A stretch of 64,000 nt of DNA from Blastomyces gilchristii SLH14081 (lineage: Eukaryota; Ascomycota; Eurotiomycetes; Onygenales; Ajellomycetaceae): contig NW_003101678.1 of the NCBI RefSeq assembly GCF_000003855.2, positions 3,866,946 to 3,930,945 of the forward strand, written 5' to 3'. Positions 12,180 through 24,845 of the stretch are shown piece after piece (the stretch's first letter is position 1; every line of letters begins with the position of its first letter). The notes under the pieces are model-generated. The model had not been told where the DNA came from. It was given only the letters and a program-made list of their open reading frames with translations, and searched no databases. Position numbers and translations under genes: made by a program.

Positions 12180-13699
12180 CTTCTGACTCTTAGCAGCACA
12201 GTTCTGCTCTTTAGTGTAAGTCTTTTTATAAGTGATTTCTTACAGACTCTAGCTGATAGTTTCTGTGAAGCTCTTGATACTGTCAGTACTCTCTACAGTC
12301 TCACAGATATATGATCATCTCTTCTCTATCTGCATAATCTCTGATTAGATATATGTAAATATGTCAAGATTCTCTACTAACAGTTTTTACACTGCAGGAC
12401 ATTTTCACAATTCTGATATTAATAGAAGATAAGTCTTCAGATACCTGTAAAATCTGAGTAATTAAGATAATATAAATACTATAAATTTATAATAAGAGTT
12501 AATGTGAATAGATAAGTTCTCTCTCTATATCTCAATAATTCTCAGACTGAATACTTCAGTATGACTGAGAGAGTGAATACAGCTTTATAAGAAATATCTG
12601 ATAATATGTATAGATAATCAGCTCTCAAGATTCTACTACAACTGTACACACTCTGATATTTAGCTTTCTTAAAGTCTGTGCATTTTCAGCAGTCTTTATC
12701 TTAAATGTAATAATTATCTGTATCACAGATATGATACTCTCTGTTTCTTTGAAGAGAAAAATTGATAGTTGTAGAAGAAATTAAGTATCACAGGTAGTAT
12801 AAATATAAGTATGAATTTTCTTTATTTTTTCTTTATTTTTTCTTTATTAATCTCTAAATTGTGTTCATAGTTCTGTTTTTATTTTTCTTTATTTTTAACT
12901 TTAATAATAATATGATTTCTTCTTCTCTTTATATACACTGCAGACTGTTCATCTCAGTAGAAACTTATTATCTTTATAGACTAGAATTTGTAAATAATAG
13001 CATTAATATCTTTATCATAATCAGATTCTTAGCAAAGATTATATTATTCTGACTTATCAGAATTTATAATATAGAAGTCATGTCTCAGCTTTTACAGATG
13101 TCTTATCTGCTTAAATAATTCTCAAGTGAACTTATTCATCTTATCAGAATACTCTTATCACTGAATCTTAAATCAGAGCTCATGATCTCACTTCTCTGAG
13201 TTAAAAATCTCTTTAATCTGATATTCTCTTTCACTCTTTAGTACTTTATAAATAGAGTGATAAGCCACAGAGTTCTCTTCTAAGAATTTCTTATATTTAT
13301 AGTGTAAAGAGATATGAAAAATATTGTATATTTATAACTCAGATAGCTGTTTTAATCTGTAGAACTATAAACTAATTTTTTTTATAATCTTATAAGACTC
13401 TATCTGTAAGAGATTCAGCTTCTTACTAGATCTCTATATAGTAATATTTTTCAGACTTAATCAGACTTTATTATCTTTCTTAAAACTTTTTATAATATAC
13501 TTGAAGTCATAGTATCTCTTCTAATACTCTTAAGTTTTTCTTAAGAATTTACAGACTTTCTTCTGAATACTCTGAATTCTCTCAGTCTGTTCATAAGCAT
13601 CATCACACTCTATAGTATACTCTCACAGATTTATCAAGATTATCTATAAGTGAGTCTCAGTAAGTATCTCAAAGAGAGTTTTATCTATACTGATATATT

Positions 13700-16600
13700 T
13701 GAAGTTATTATATATAAACTCTGTAAGTAGTAATTAATACACTCAGTTATTCTAATTATAATTAATAAAGTACTGTAGATATTATTTTAATATACTTATC
13801 AGATATTCTGTCTAATCATCTGTCTATTAATAAAAAGCTGTGTTTAAATCTTATAAAATCTTTAATATAGTTATTAAATCAGATCAGAACTTTTTTACAA
13901 AGATTGATTCTCTATTTAAGATAATATTCACAGATAATTCAGACAATCAGATCATATTATAAATAAAGATATAAGTTAAATTCTTTGACTTTAAGTTCTT
14001 ATAAGAGAGTATAAAGTATATTATCTTGATAAAGTGATCTACTATTATCAGTATACTGTCAAAGCAGATATTATATATACTCTTACTTTCAGAGAGACTT
14101 ATAAGAGTATTTATATCTTACTGTTCTCAAGATTTCTATAGAATGAGTAGAGAAGTATGTTCTTTATATAATCTGAACTACACTACTTACAAATTCTGAT
14201 AAATAGTATAAGAATTCACTATCTTCTTTATAAGTTCTTATATCTTCAGTTAGAAGTATTTTCTTACAGACAATTCATGAGTTCTAGTATCTATAAAATA
14301 ACTTATTAAAGAAGAGTTATAATGCCTTTTAATAAGTTCTATATACAGAAACTTATTCATAGATATATAAATTCAGTTCTCTCTTTATAAATGATTATTT
14401 AAGTTTCTTTAATTCTTTATTTCTGTAGAATTAATCTCTGTTATAAGCAGTTTCTAAATATACTGAGTATATTCATTCATCAGTTATAGTTCTGACAATC
14501 TAAATAGAAGATCTTATGAAGACTTATACTCTATTTTCTCTTATATCAGATCTTCTACAGTGCTTCTTAAAGCTTATAAACTCTTCAGATTATAGATACT
14601 CTCTCTGAGAATCTTTGTAAAGATTCTCAGAGTGTTAACTCTCAGTATTATAGAGAATAATTATACAGACTTCTTTTCTCTCTCTTCTCTCTTCTCTTAT
14701 AAGAGATTGAGAGACTCTTCAGTCAATCACTTTATAATACTTAGTCTGAGTATTCTGTAAAGCTTTTCTATCTTCTCTAGTCTCTCTATATCTGTTATTC
14801 TGATCTTCTTAATATAGTCAGATCTGTAAGAGAGTGTGTTCACTGAGTTCTTAGTTCTCTTAATATACTCTATCTTGAATCAGAACTCACTCAGTTTCTG
14901 AGCTCAGCAGATCTATCACTGTAATATTTTCTTGATTAAAGTAAACTATTATAAGCTATTATAATTAGTTCTAATAGTAATCACTGTTATAAGATTCTCA
15001 AAATAGTAATATCAGTGATAGAAGAATTTCATTATTATAAGAAGCTTCTGATTATAAATACTATAATTGATCTTCACAGATTACATCTTCTATAATAAAA
15101 AGATTACTGAAACTCAGTTCTTATTTAACTGTAGTTATAATATTATTTCTGAAATTATAAAGAAGAAAATATCTGTCTTCAATCTGATTAAGAGTAAGAG
15201 ATCAAAGTAGAACAGTATTATTATATCTATAAATATCTACTTCAATCTTATAAAGACTCTGTAAGCTTCTAAAATAAGAAAGTTCTCATAGTTCTTTCTT
15301 CTTAACAATCTTTTCATTCTTTATTTATAGAATAACTTCTTCTTATTTTCACTCTTCAGTATATCTGTAAAAGTCAAGAAGATTCTCATAAACACAAAGA
15401 TAAATTATTTATAGAAAGTTATAAAGCTCAGAAAAATCTGAATCTCATGAATACTAGTTAGCTCTGATTATAATAGAATAGTCTTAACTTATAAAGATTT
15501 TATCTGAATATTATCTGTAGTGATTATATATTCTAGAAAATTAATTCAGTAAACACTGAAGTTATACTTTATAAGCTTAATATACAGTTCTATCTCATCT
15601 AAGATCTTTAACACAGTTTATACATGCTCAGTATATTGTTTCTTCTTCACAGAGTACATTATTACATTTTTCAGATATATTACTATAAAGATATTCAGAT
15701 ATATATAAAGTGTTTTATTAATAAAAGACTGAAATACTGTAGAAACATTAGTCACATTAAAAGATATTACTAGATATTCAAATAATCTCAGTATAGTTCT
15801 AAAGACAGTCTTTTATTCATCTTCAGACTGTATTTACAGTTATATATATATATTAATCATATTCAGTTATGTGAATATAACAGCTGTTATGAGATAATTA
15901 ATCATATTCTTAATCAGAGATAGAGAGTAGTGACTCTTTATAGTCTTAAAGTTCAGATTATAATAGTTTATATATAATCTGAGATCTTTATTCTTCTACT
16001 TTATAAATATTACAGAGGCTTCTACAGAGATTTATAAAAATTAAATAAAGTCATTCTTTAGATTCTTCTTTACATAAGCTTGTATAACTTCTATCTTATG
16101 ATGAGAGAGCTTATACATTAATTCTTAGAAGAGTTTCTACTCTTCTATTAAATCTATTATCAGATTCTTCTTATAGTGAGATGAAAGCTCAGCTATCTTA
16201 GCTACACTGAATATCTCTATGAGATCTCAGTATTTCTCTGATATCTAAAGCTCAGTTTTTATAACTGTGAAGTTCTCAGACATTTGTAAAGTTATTATAT
16301 AGATAAGCTTATCTCCTCTAATTAACTCTACAGTATCAACTGATTCTATCTCTATAAGTAAGTCTGCTAACACTGATCAGAAGTATAAATCTGACTTATA
16401 AACAGCTATATACAAATTATGTCTTTAAAGTTATATGAGTCTTAAGTATATATTATCTGTGATTTTTATAATAATAACAGTGTTTACAAATCTTCTTCAA
16501 GTTTCAGAGAGATCTTGTAATTCAAAGATAATTCTTATAAGTCTCTCAGTTCTCAGATCTGAGTTCTTATATTCTGCTTATTATAGAAGTAAATTCTCAG

Positions 16601-17900
16601 TTTTTATCACTCAGCTTATTTACTCTGTGAGCTTTAGAGACACTACAGTGATCTAAGATTTTAAGTTTATTAATACTTTTTATACTTATGAGATAGTAGT
16701 ACTGTGATATAATCTCTCTCTATAAGCATGCATTTTTATTGAGAGGGTAATAGATTCAGATATCAGCTTTAAGATTCTCAAGAAGACTGTTACTGACTCT
16801 GTTTATAACTTCTTAAATTTCTATTGTAGTTTATCTGAATAGTTTATGTGAAGATATTCTGATTTAGAATAGATAAAGTAGAAATTCTTTTTCTTAATCT
16901 CTCTATTATATACTCTATTTATAGAAGCTTATAAAGCTCTTTCTCTCTTCTTTATAGTCAGATATAAATCTCTCTATATCTTATTATATTTTCTCAGTAA
17001 ATCTGATGTCTATTATTCTGATTCTTACAGAGTCAGTTGATAATTCACTCTCTATAGATCTATAACTTTCACAGTAATTTATAAGTGATGAATAAGAGTT
17101 ATCAGTTTCTTCAGACTTAAGAACTTAAAGTCTTACTTAATAAGCTTATTCTACATATCTTTATTCAGTCTTTTTATAAATAACATTATTCAGATCTTGT
17201 TTCAGAGCTCTGTTTTCACAGATTTTAATTTATATCATAATTTTATAAAGTACTGTAAGTAGTCTTTATCAAATTTCTCATCTCTTTTTCTAATATTAAT
17301 GATTACAGCTCAGATATTCTCTGTTTAGCTTATAGAGTTCTTTAACTTATTCTCTAGATAGATTTTAAGAATAGATCAGTAAAATCTCTTATAATTATTC
17401 TCTAGATAATTCAGTTAATTCTTGACTTTAGTGTAGTAGAGATCTGTTATTATATAGATAATAGCTTCTTCATCTTTTATATCACACAGTCAGACTTGTA
17501 AGTTAATTTCAAATACAAACTTATAAAAGCTTTTATACATTATAATTCAGTAGATAATCTTAAGTAATTACAGCTTAAAAAAGTTTGTTTTTAATTCATA
17601 GATGTCTCTGAAGATTATGTCTAGAGACTTGATTCAAGAATGTTTACAGATAGTAAGTATTTCTTATAGAATAATAGCTTTCTTTTACAGAAGATACTCA
17701 TGAATATTCTTTACTAAGATTGATTTATTTATAGATTTAGAGATTATCTCTGTCACAGATGAAAAGAATAATATTCTGTAAGTAATTAATAAGTTCTCTG
17801 AGACTTCTTTTATAGAAGTTATTCATATTCAGATAACTGCTTCTGAGTGTCTGTAGTAGAGTTTACAGAGATTAAAGTATGTAAGTTTCTAGTTCTTTCA
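13700..17900 (-). pseudogene. gag-pol remnant of Gypsy A-2
   Basis: On the minus strand the reverse transcriptase shows a mutated palm motif near 15690-15670 (YLDD now reads YLKN), preceded by an FEYL...VTN block typical of Ty3/Gypsy RT. The integrase core follows at about 14130-13750, with a VDHFIK-like block and QTDDQTE at its end. The matching integrase region in A-3 is at about 3930-4310. Stops at former Trp, Arg and Gln codons are frequent. The region upstream (17900-16600) is probably gag, but I recognise no motif there. Confidence 0.75.
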
Positions 17901-18137
17901 GTTATAACAGGCAGTTGCTGACTGATAGAGCTTGAAATGTAAGAATAAGTATTTGTAGATGATTATTTAAGTATTTACAGCTTGATATAATATATACTGA
18001 TAGCTACTAGAAGTATTTATAATAGAAAGATAAATATAGAGATTAAATATATAATAGTATTTAAGCTGAGTTATAAATAGCAGTCATAAACTTCAGTCTA
18101 TATAGTTATATATAGTCAAGAGCTGCTAACCCTATTA

Positions 18138-18140
<3 letters not shown>

Positions 18141-18197
<57 letters not shown>
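18141..18197. repeat. (TTA)n microsatellite, tail of the SINE-like element
   Basis: Roughly eighteen uninterrupted TTA units on the + strand form the 3' tail (TAA on the element's strand). Such short-motif tails are usual for elements copied by LINE-type target-primed reverse transcription. Confidence 0.95.
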
Positions 18198-18198
<1 letters not shown>

Positions 18199-18556
18199 TT
18201 CTTTTATTATACTCATATACAAGCGGAGCTTATAATGAGTCCTTGCGTGATGTTAAATACAGGTCAAGTATTGATTATACAGAAGAAAATACAGATATTG
18301 AGATTATATTCAGATAATAAGAACATAGGAAAATACAAAGAAGTGACAATTAAATACATGCAATAATAACTTTTCAGTTCAGAAATATAGAGTGATTTAT
18401 TAAAGCAATTTGTATATCGCTGTATTTATTAGAAACTTGAGATGCTTGAGTTCTGAATTTAATGTATTTTCTGCGGGTTTCGAACTCACATGTCTTGGTT
18501 TCTCACGCCAAGGTGCTACTGAGTGGCCGTATTAACCATTCAGCCACCGGGGCAAA
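18142..18556 (-). mobile_element. SINE-like element with tRNA-like head and (TAA)n tail
   Basis: Read on the minus strand, the element starts with a tRNA-like head (18553 to about 18470). The head has an A-box-like TGGCTGAATGG (18546-18536) and a B-box-like GAGTTCGAAACCC (18487-18475), the two internal RNA polymerase III promoter boxes. About 270 bp of body follow, then a (TAA)n tail. It is flanked by a 14-bp duplication, AACCCTATTAATTA (18128-18141) and AACTCTATTGATTA (18557-18570), differing by two transitions. The LTR at 1742-1998 is the empty site. It keeps CpG sites, unlike the host LTR, so it is either younger than the mutation or too short to be hit. No coding capacity; it would need a LINE partner. 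Confidence 0.8.
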
Positions 18557-18628
18557 AACTCTATTGATTACATGAGAGATAGAAATAGAAGTAAAGAATT
18601 CATAAGAAGTGAAATTTCTTACACAGAC

Positions 18629-18985
18629 AGATCTGAGATATTTATACTACTTTAGAGAGATTTGTTTTCACTATAAGTGATCTCACAGAATAGTCAGATC
18701 ACTTAAGTAAATAAAGAATTATTATAAATTACAGATCTAAATCTTTCTATATAACTATAAAGAGTGATTATAGATTATAAACATCTTGATTCTACATTTT
18801 TACAGAGTTAATAAAAGAATGGAAAATTTCTTACAACTCTACAGTGTCAAAGAATAATATAAATACTATTATACATTTAATCTCTATATTTATCTTTCTA
18901 CTTTGAATACTTCTAGTAGCTATCAGTATATATTATGCCAAGCTGCAAATATCTGAATAATTATCTGTGAGTACTTATTCTTACA
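18629..18985. mobile_element. A-family target remnant and 5'-truncated A LTR
   Basis: Bases 18629-18866 match 1022-1260 and are the far side of the A copy into which A-2 jumped. Bases 18867-18985 are the last two fifths of an A LTR in + orientation, ending CTTATTCTTACA; the start of the LTR is missing. D-2 sequence begins directly after it. Confidence 0.65.
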
Positions 18986-19095
18986 ATCTCTTTAGTCTTG
19001 ACAGAATTTATTAATACTTAAAGCTCTGAGACTCTTACTCTGTATTACTTAAGCATCTGAGCTTCTTATCAGAACTGATATAATATCTTCTTATA
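18986..19095 (+). mobile_element. Gypsy D-2, fragment left of B-2
   Basis: This short piece matches the reverse complement of D-1 at about 27950-28060 and joins in D-1 order to the sequence at 24846. It ends with TTATA (19091-19095), the duplication made by B-2. The 5' part of D-2 is lost. Confidence 0.8.
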
Positions 19096-22000
19096 TGTAA
19101 GAGGCCTACACTGAATAGATCGGTATAATATTTATAGGTCTTATATAACAAACTGAAAAACATTAGAGAAGGAAAGAAAGAGAAAGTGTGTGAATCAGCA
19201 ATCAGAGTGAATAATTATACATGTTCACAGTGACATACACAGTGAAACTTCAGAGTGCGAGAATAGGAGTTTTTGTATGTGATAAAGCTTCAGAGTGAAA
19301 GAATAGAAATTCTATAGATTTTTAGCTGAGAATCAGTGACTGAGAATCAGAGCAGCAGAAATCTGTGAAGTGTAACAGAATAGTCTATATAATTGATCAG
19401 ATACAGTCTGCTACATTAGCTCTCTCTCTCTTTCTTAATCAGATGTAGCTCTCATCAATCAAGAGTCATAATCTCAGATAACACAGAACTCAGAGTTCAG
19501 ATCAGGTAATTATAGCTGACTCATTTCACAAGATATTATCAGCTGCAGCTGCAGAGTCTCTTATCAAGAATATCTTCAATCTCTCATTCAAGTTCATTAT
19601 CTTGTTCTATGATTCCTAGCAGCTGTCAGTTGAATGTCAGTTGAGAAGAGAACAGATCAGTGACAGCATAGTAAAGCAAGCTTGTATGAAAGATATTATA
19701 AATCTCTGATAATATGTTAAGACAGTAGTTGTAACTGTCTAGAACTTCTATCACTTTATACTTTACATGATAATAATTCAGTGTGTGAGATGAGTCTGTG
19801 ATTTATATATTCTTAAGATTCAATTATATCAGATCTTCTATCTTATATTACTCAGTGAGATCTTAGTGAACATTGATTTAATCTTCTTAATCTTATTTAG
19901 TACTTATTACAAAGACTTCTACTCAATCACAGATATCTCAGAGTTTTATTACTATATTATCAGTAATCTGAATCAGACTGCAGAGATTCAATGTGAAATA
20001 TATAATCTCTAGAAGATTCAGTACTTTCATATAATATTTATATATAAGAAAGAACAGACTTACATCTGTTGAAATAATATCTTAGTCATTAATAGTAACT
20101 TCAGTATGTAGAAGAAGATCATATCAATTATCTTATAAATAATTACAGAACTTACAAAGATAATTCTCTATAGTCTGAATTATCTATTCTGATACATCAT
20201 CAGTCTCAGAGTGATAGACAGTTAATAAATAATATATAATCTTGAGAACTTGACAGATTCTTATTCAGAAAGTACTTACAAATTAACAGTCTTGATCTGA
20301 TACTATAGATCTCAGTAATTCATATATCTAATAGAACAGATTTCTTAGAAAAGCTTCAGTGACTTATTCAGTATTCATCTTATCATAAGATTTTAATATT
20401 ATATTCATACTTAATCAGTTCACAATGATCAGAACATTTCTATAATTCTTACTCTTAGAGAGATTAATAGTAAAGTTAATTATTATATCTCATCAAATTC
20501 TATTAGAGATATCAAGCAGTTTCAGTAGATCTTTTCTACAGTTCTTTCATAAGATGATAGAGAAATAATGATTACAGTTTCAGATGAAACATCTGATGCT
20601 GTTTAATATCTCAGATCAGTAGAACTCTTAAGAGATCATTCAATACAGTTATTCATAACTTGAATAACTGATTATATAAGAGTTATACATCTCTTGTATT
20701 ATTCAGATATGTAAGGATTCAGAGTGAGAGACTCAGTATTATTCACAGAATTATAAAGTATTATTATCATCAATTGAATATTCTGAGATATCAGTTCTTA
20801 TACATAGTTCTGGGAGAAATCAGAGTGCTGCTTATCATACTACTTCAGTGAGTGTTGAGAGAAGTTCCTCAGTTTAAGCTGCTGTACATTATAGTTTATC
20901 TAATATAGATTTGAGAGAAGTTGAGATATCAGTGACAGTTCTGATCAGAGAAGTATATATAGTGTCATAAGCTGTTTCATCTTGATTAACTAGTATCTTC
21001 AGATTCAAGAGCTGATGCTCTCAGTTTATTCAGTGAGTATCTGTTATATCAGATGATATATCATACTCTTATTATAAGAGAGCATCTATCATCAAGTTCT
21101 GACTGTCAGAACAGTAGCATATTATAAAATGAAAACAGCTTAAGAACTCAGATTATCATATGTATTATTCAGTGAGTATACAGATAGTTATGAATTACTT
21201 GAGATTCTTATAATCTGTGATTATTTCAAATTTAGAAACACTTCAGAGTTTGAAGTTTCATTCTTCTAAATAGTATACAATTGTGAGAAGTTTCTTATTA
21301 TAGATCTTATAGTTGTATTCAACAGAACTCAGTTTCTTAGACATAAAGATGCATGATTGTAAAACATCTTCATCATCATATTATAATATAGCTTCTTCTA
21401 TGACATAGTCAGAGAAATCAGCTTCAATAACTATCTTATAATCAGAATTGAATATTATCAGCAGAGAGGTATTAATGAACATCTTCTTTATCTGTATAAA
21501 TATAGCTTCAGTGTTCACTGATTATTGAAATACTGAGTCTTTCTTAGTGAGTTCTGTAAGTGATCTCACAATATCTAAGAAGTTTCATATAAATCACTGA
21601 TAAAAGTTAGTGAATTCAATGAAGCTTTATACATCTTTTACAGTATATAAAGTCTCTCACTTGAGAATAGCAGAGACTTTCTCAGAATTCATTTAAATTC
21701 TCTTATCAGCTTCTATGATAAAGTCTAGATATTTTGTACTCTTGACTTGAAAATCACACTTGTTAATATCTATTGATAGTTCTGTCTCTCATAATCATTG
21801 TAATATCTTTCTCACATATTCTTGATATTCTTTTCTGAATTCATCAGTGAAGATGAGAATATTATCTAGATATACAGATACAAACTCATTAAAGAAATCT
21901 CAAAGTACTCAGTTAATATACTTCTGAAATGTACTGAGAGCATTAGTCAGTTCAAAGAGTGTGACTACTCATTCAAATAGATTATAATATGTTGAGAATA

Positions 22001-24845
22001 CTATAAGTTATTCATCTTCTTCAGTGATACAGATCCTATGAAATATGATGATAATATTCAGTTTTATAAATCATTGAGCTTGTCTGATATGAGTTAGGGT
22101 TTCATTGATAAGAGATAAAGAATAGCAGTTCTTCTTAATTAATCTATTCAATTCTTAATAGTTCACACAGAATCAGAGTTCTTCACCTGATTTCTTTACA
22201 AAGAGAATAGAAACTGCAGTAAAAGAGTTACTAATACATATGAATCTCTTATTTAATAGATCATTAAGTGTCTTCTGAAGAAGAAGAAGTTTGTCTTAAG
22301 ACATATTATAAAGAAGATCTTATAATGACTCAGAGTTCTTATTATTCTTCTTTTCTAACTTTATACTGTGATTCACTTCTGAGTCTTGTGAGAGAAATAT
22401 ATTTATAATATTATCTTATCAGAAGATATCTAGATGTTCATAATATTATTAAGAGAGTTTTATGTGAGAATCTATTATTATAGTACAGAATAACTTTTCT
22501 AGAGCTTTCTTGATATTAGTCAGACTGATGAAATAGATTGATATATAATTCTGCTATCAGTGACTTTATCAGTAACTCTGTCAGCAGTTTTGATGATAAC
22601 TTCTTTTTCAGAGTATTTTATAAGTATTGACAGAGATCTGTGTAAGATTCATAGTCTTATAAATATTATCTTTATGAATTCTATTATTGTTAGAGAATAT
22701 TAAGCTTCTGTTTTAAGTATTTAATAAGATGTCTTGTTCAGATAGTCAGACAAGTTCTAGTATAAGATCATAGTCAAGATTATCAACTTCATATATATAG
22801 ATATTTTCATATTGATATTCTCTGACATCTATGTTTAGTTTCATCATATAACAAGTGTGAATGTCTTTTAAATCATTAATTTCTGCAAGAAGTTGAGATC
22901 TTGATAAGAGAATACACTGAAGATTATAATATTTTACAATTGAAGATTTAATCATTGTATAATAACATAGACTGCTGTCTATCATGACTTTCATATTATA
23001 CATGTTATCTATCACAGTAGATATAAGAATTACATTTATTATTATTTTCTCTTCAAATTATCATTGTCTGATCTCTTCAAGCTTCTGCTTATAAATTTGA
23101 ACAGAAGCTAATCTTTTCTCTGTTTTATTAAGACATTCTTATAGTTATCTTCTGAATTCTTCTCTAATGTAATATAATTGATGTGAACAGATACTGATTC
23201 ATTCTTTGAGTAAGAAGATATGTAGACTGATCAACAGTTAAAAGTAATATACTCTGATCAGTTATACTTAATGTATACTTCTTATTAATATTGATCAGTG
23301 ACTTCTTCAGAAGTGATCTCAGAAACTCAGAAGTCTGTTCAGACAGCAGAGACTCTTACTTATATATAGATATTCAAGTCTACTCAGTTCATAGCATCTG
23401 CATTATTGTTATTATTTCTCAGCATAGATGTATAAGTGACTGAATTATTTCTCAGCACAGATGTGTAAATATAACATCTTCTATTACTGTTCTATATACT
23501 CTTCAGCTTGATAAGACAGTCATTCAATGTCTGAAGCTGTGTACAGAAGTCTTCATAAGTCAGGTCTTCATTTACACTTATAAGAGTCTGTAAGAGTTTA
23601 AAAGTTAGTGTCTTCTTAAGCATACTAATCTTTATTTAATTCTTCTAAGATTGATCATCTGCTTCTAAGATCTTAATATCAAAGTCAGAGATAGATGTTG
23701 TGAGAGAAGTGTTTCTCTGTCAGATACTCTGTAATTAATCTAATACATTCTATTATATGATAGTGTCTCAGAACAGAATATCAAGATATTTGATAATATT
23801 ATTAGATATTCACAATGCTGATTCACATACTTTTATTCATGAATAAAACTTCTGTTTTATACAATTCTTCAATCATTTATTAATATATCAATCTTGATTG
23901 ATTAGTAAACTGATGATATCTTTATCTATACTCAGTTTCATAAGCATTTTCATTCTTCATAATAAGTAAAGAGTGAGATAAGATGTATTAAAATATGCAG
24001 AAGTATCTAAATATTCTTTCAGTGCTTTGATATTTGATTATGTAGATATTGAAATTGCATGAATTTCTTAGTCAGTTAATTGTTGAATTTTCTCATATTA
24101 AAGTTATTGAGTTATATACATATCAGCTATCTATTGCTGTTATAATTTCAACATTACTTAAAGTCACTGTGATATCACATCTATACTCACATTCAAGAAT
24201 TCTCTCATATTATTATTAAACATGATTAAATCAATTATCAGATATGTGATATCTGTGAAATCAGAAGAACTGTAATTATATAAGTATCTTATATATCTGT
24301 GATATCAGAACTCTCAGGTCTTTTACTAATATTCTCTTTATAAAATCTTACTCTCTTTATAAGATCTTATTACAGAGTCAGAGTGACTGATAAGCAAGCT
24401 TCTGTCTGAAAACTTAGTATTCACTTAACTATTTGACTATTTCTCTATTTCTTACATGTTATTATATATTCAGATATCTCAGTGAGTAATTATTTCTAAT
24501 AAGAAGACAATGAACATTTTTCAAGTGTAAGAGATCTATGCTGAATAGATCAGTATAATATTTATAGATGTTATATAACAAAGTGAAAAACATTAGAGAA
24601 GAAAAGAAAGAGAATGTGTGAAAATCAGTAATTGAAATGAATATTTATACATGTACATAGTGATGCATGCAGTGAAACTTCAGAATGAAAGAATAGGGGT
24701 TTTTATACACAGTGAAGCTTCGGGGCAGAAGAATAGAAATTCTGTAGGTTTTCAGCTGAGAATCAGCGACCGAGAATCGGAGCAGTAGGAATCTGTGAAC
24801 TGTAACGGAATAGTCTATAAAATTGATCGGGCGCAGCCCGCCACA
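19096..24845 (-). mobile_element. Gypsy B-2, complete LTR to LTR, RIP-degraded
   Basis: The element has two 320-bp LTRs (19096-19415 and 24526-24845) and is flanked by a perfect 5-bp duplication TTATA (19091-19095 and 24846-24850). Coding direction is minus, with the 5' LTR at the right. A purine-rich tract adjoins the 3' LTR. It is inserted in D-2; D-1 shows the uninterrupted sequence near 27925. The outer ends, especially 24720-24845, keep CpG sites. Confidence 0.9.
19480..23060 (-). pseudogene. gag-pol remnant of Gypsy B-2
   Basis: The minus strand repeats the domain order of B-1. A retropepsin-like block with VMIDS sits in an open stretch of 89 codons (23015-22746). Reverse transcriptase follows, with its catalytic region near 21880, then RNase H and the integrase core (about 20900-20220). 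Stops from C-to-T and G-to-A change interrupt every domain except the protease stretch. B-1 and B-2 are mutated at partly different sites, so they were hit independently. Confidence 0.8.

Larger units (their letters stand above)
12180..18623 (-). mobile_element. Gypsy A-2, main part with 5' LTR, RIP-degraded
   Basis: This is a minus-strand element: 5' LTR at 18623-17938, gag-like region about 17900-16600, reverse transcriptase about 16300-15400 and integrase core about 14130-13750. It is interrupted at 12180 by B-1 (duplication CTTCT) and resumes, inverted, at 660-1998. The right flank is CAGAC (18624-18628). The element sits inside the 3' region of another A copy: the joined target matches the uninterrupted sequence at about 1015-1040. 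All frames are closed by stops. Confidence 0.75.
17938..18623 (-). repeat. 5' LTR of Gypsy A-2, split by a SINE-like insertion
   Basis: The LTR has TGTAAGAA...TTCTTACA ends. Removing 18142-18556 and one copy of the 14-bp duplication leaves about 257 bp that match the LTR at 1742-1998 in reverse complement. The right flank CAGAC (18624-18628) is its target duplication. Confidence 0.8.

Noticed and set aside
18470..18553. Stand-alone tRNA gene on the minus strand
   Set aside because: A and B boxes are present, but the 5' GCCCCGG has no matching 3' acceptor strand and the anticodon arm cannot be placed at normal spacing; together with the (TAA)n tail and target duplication it fits a SINE head better.
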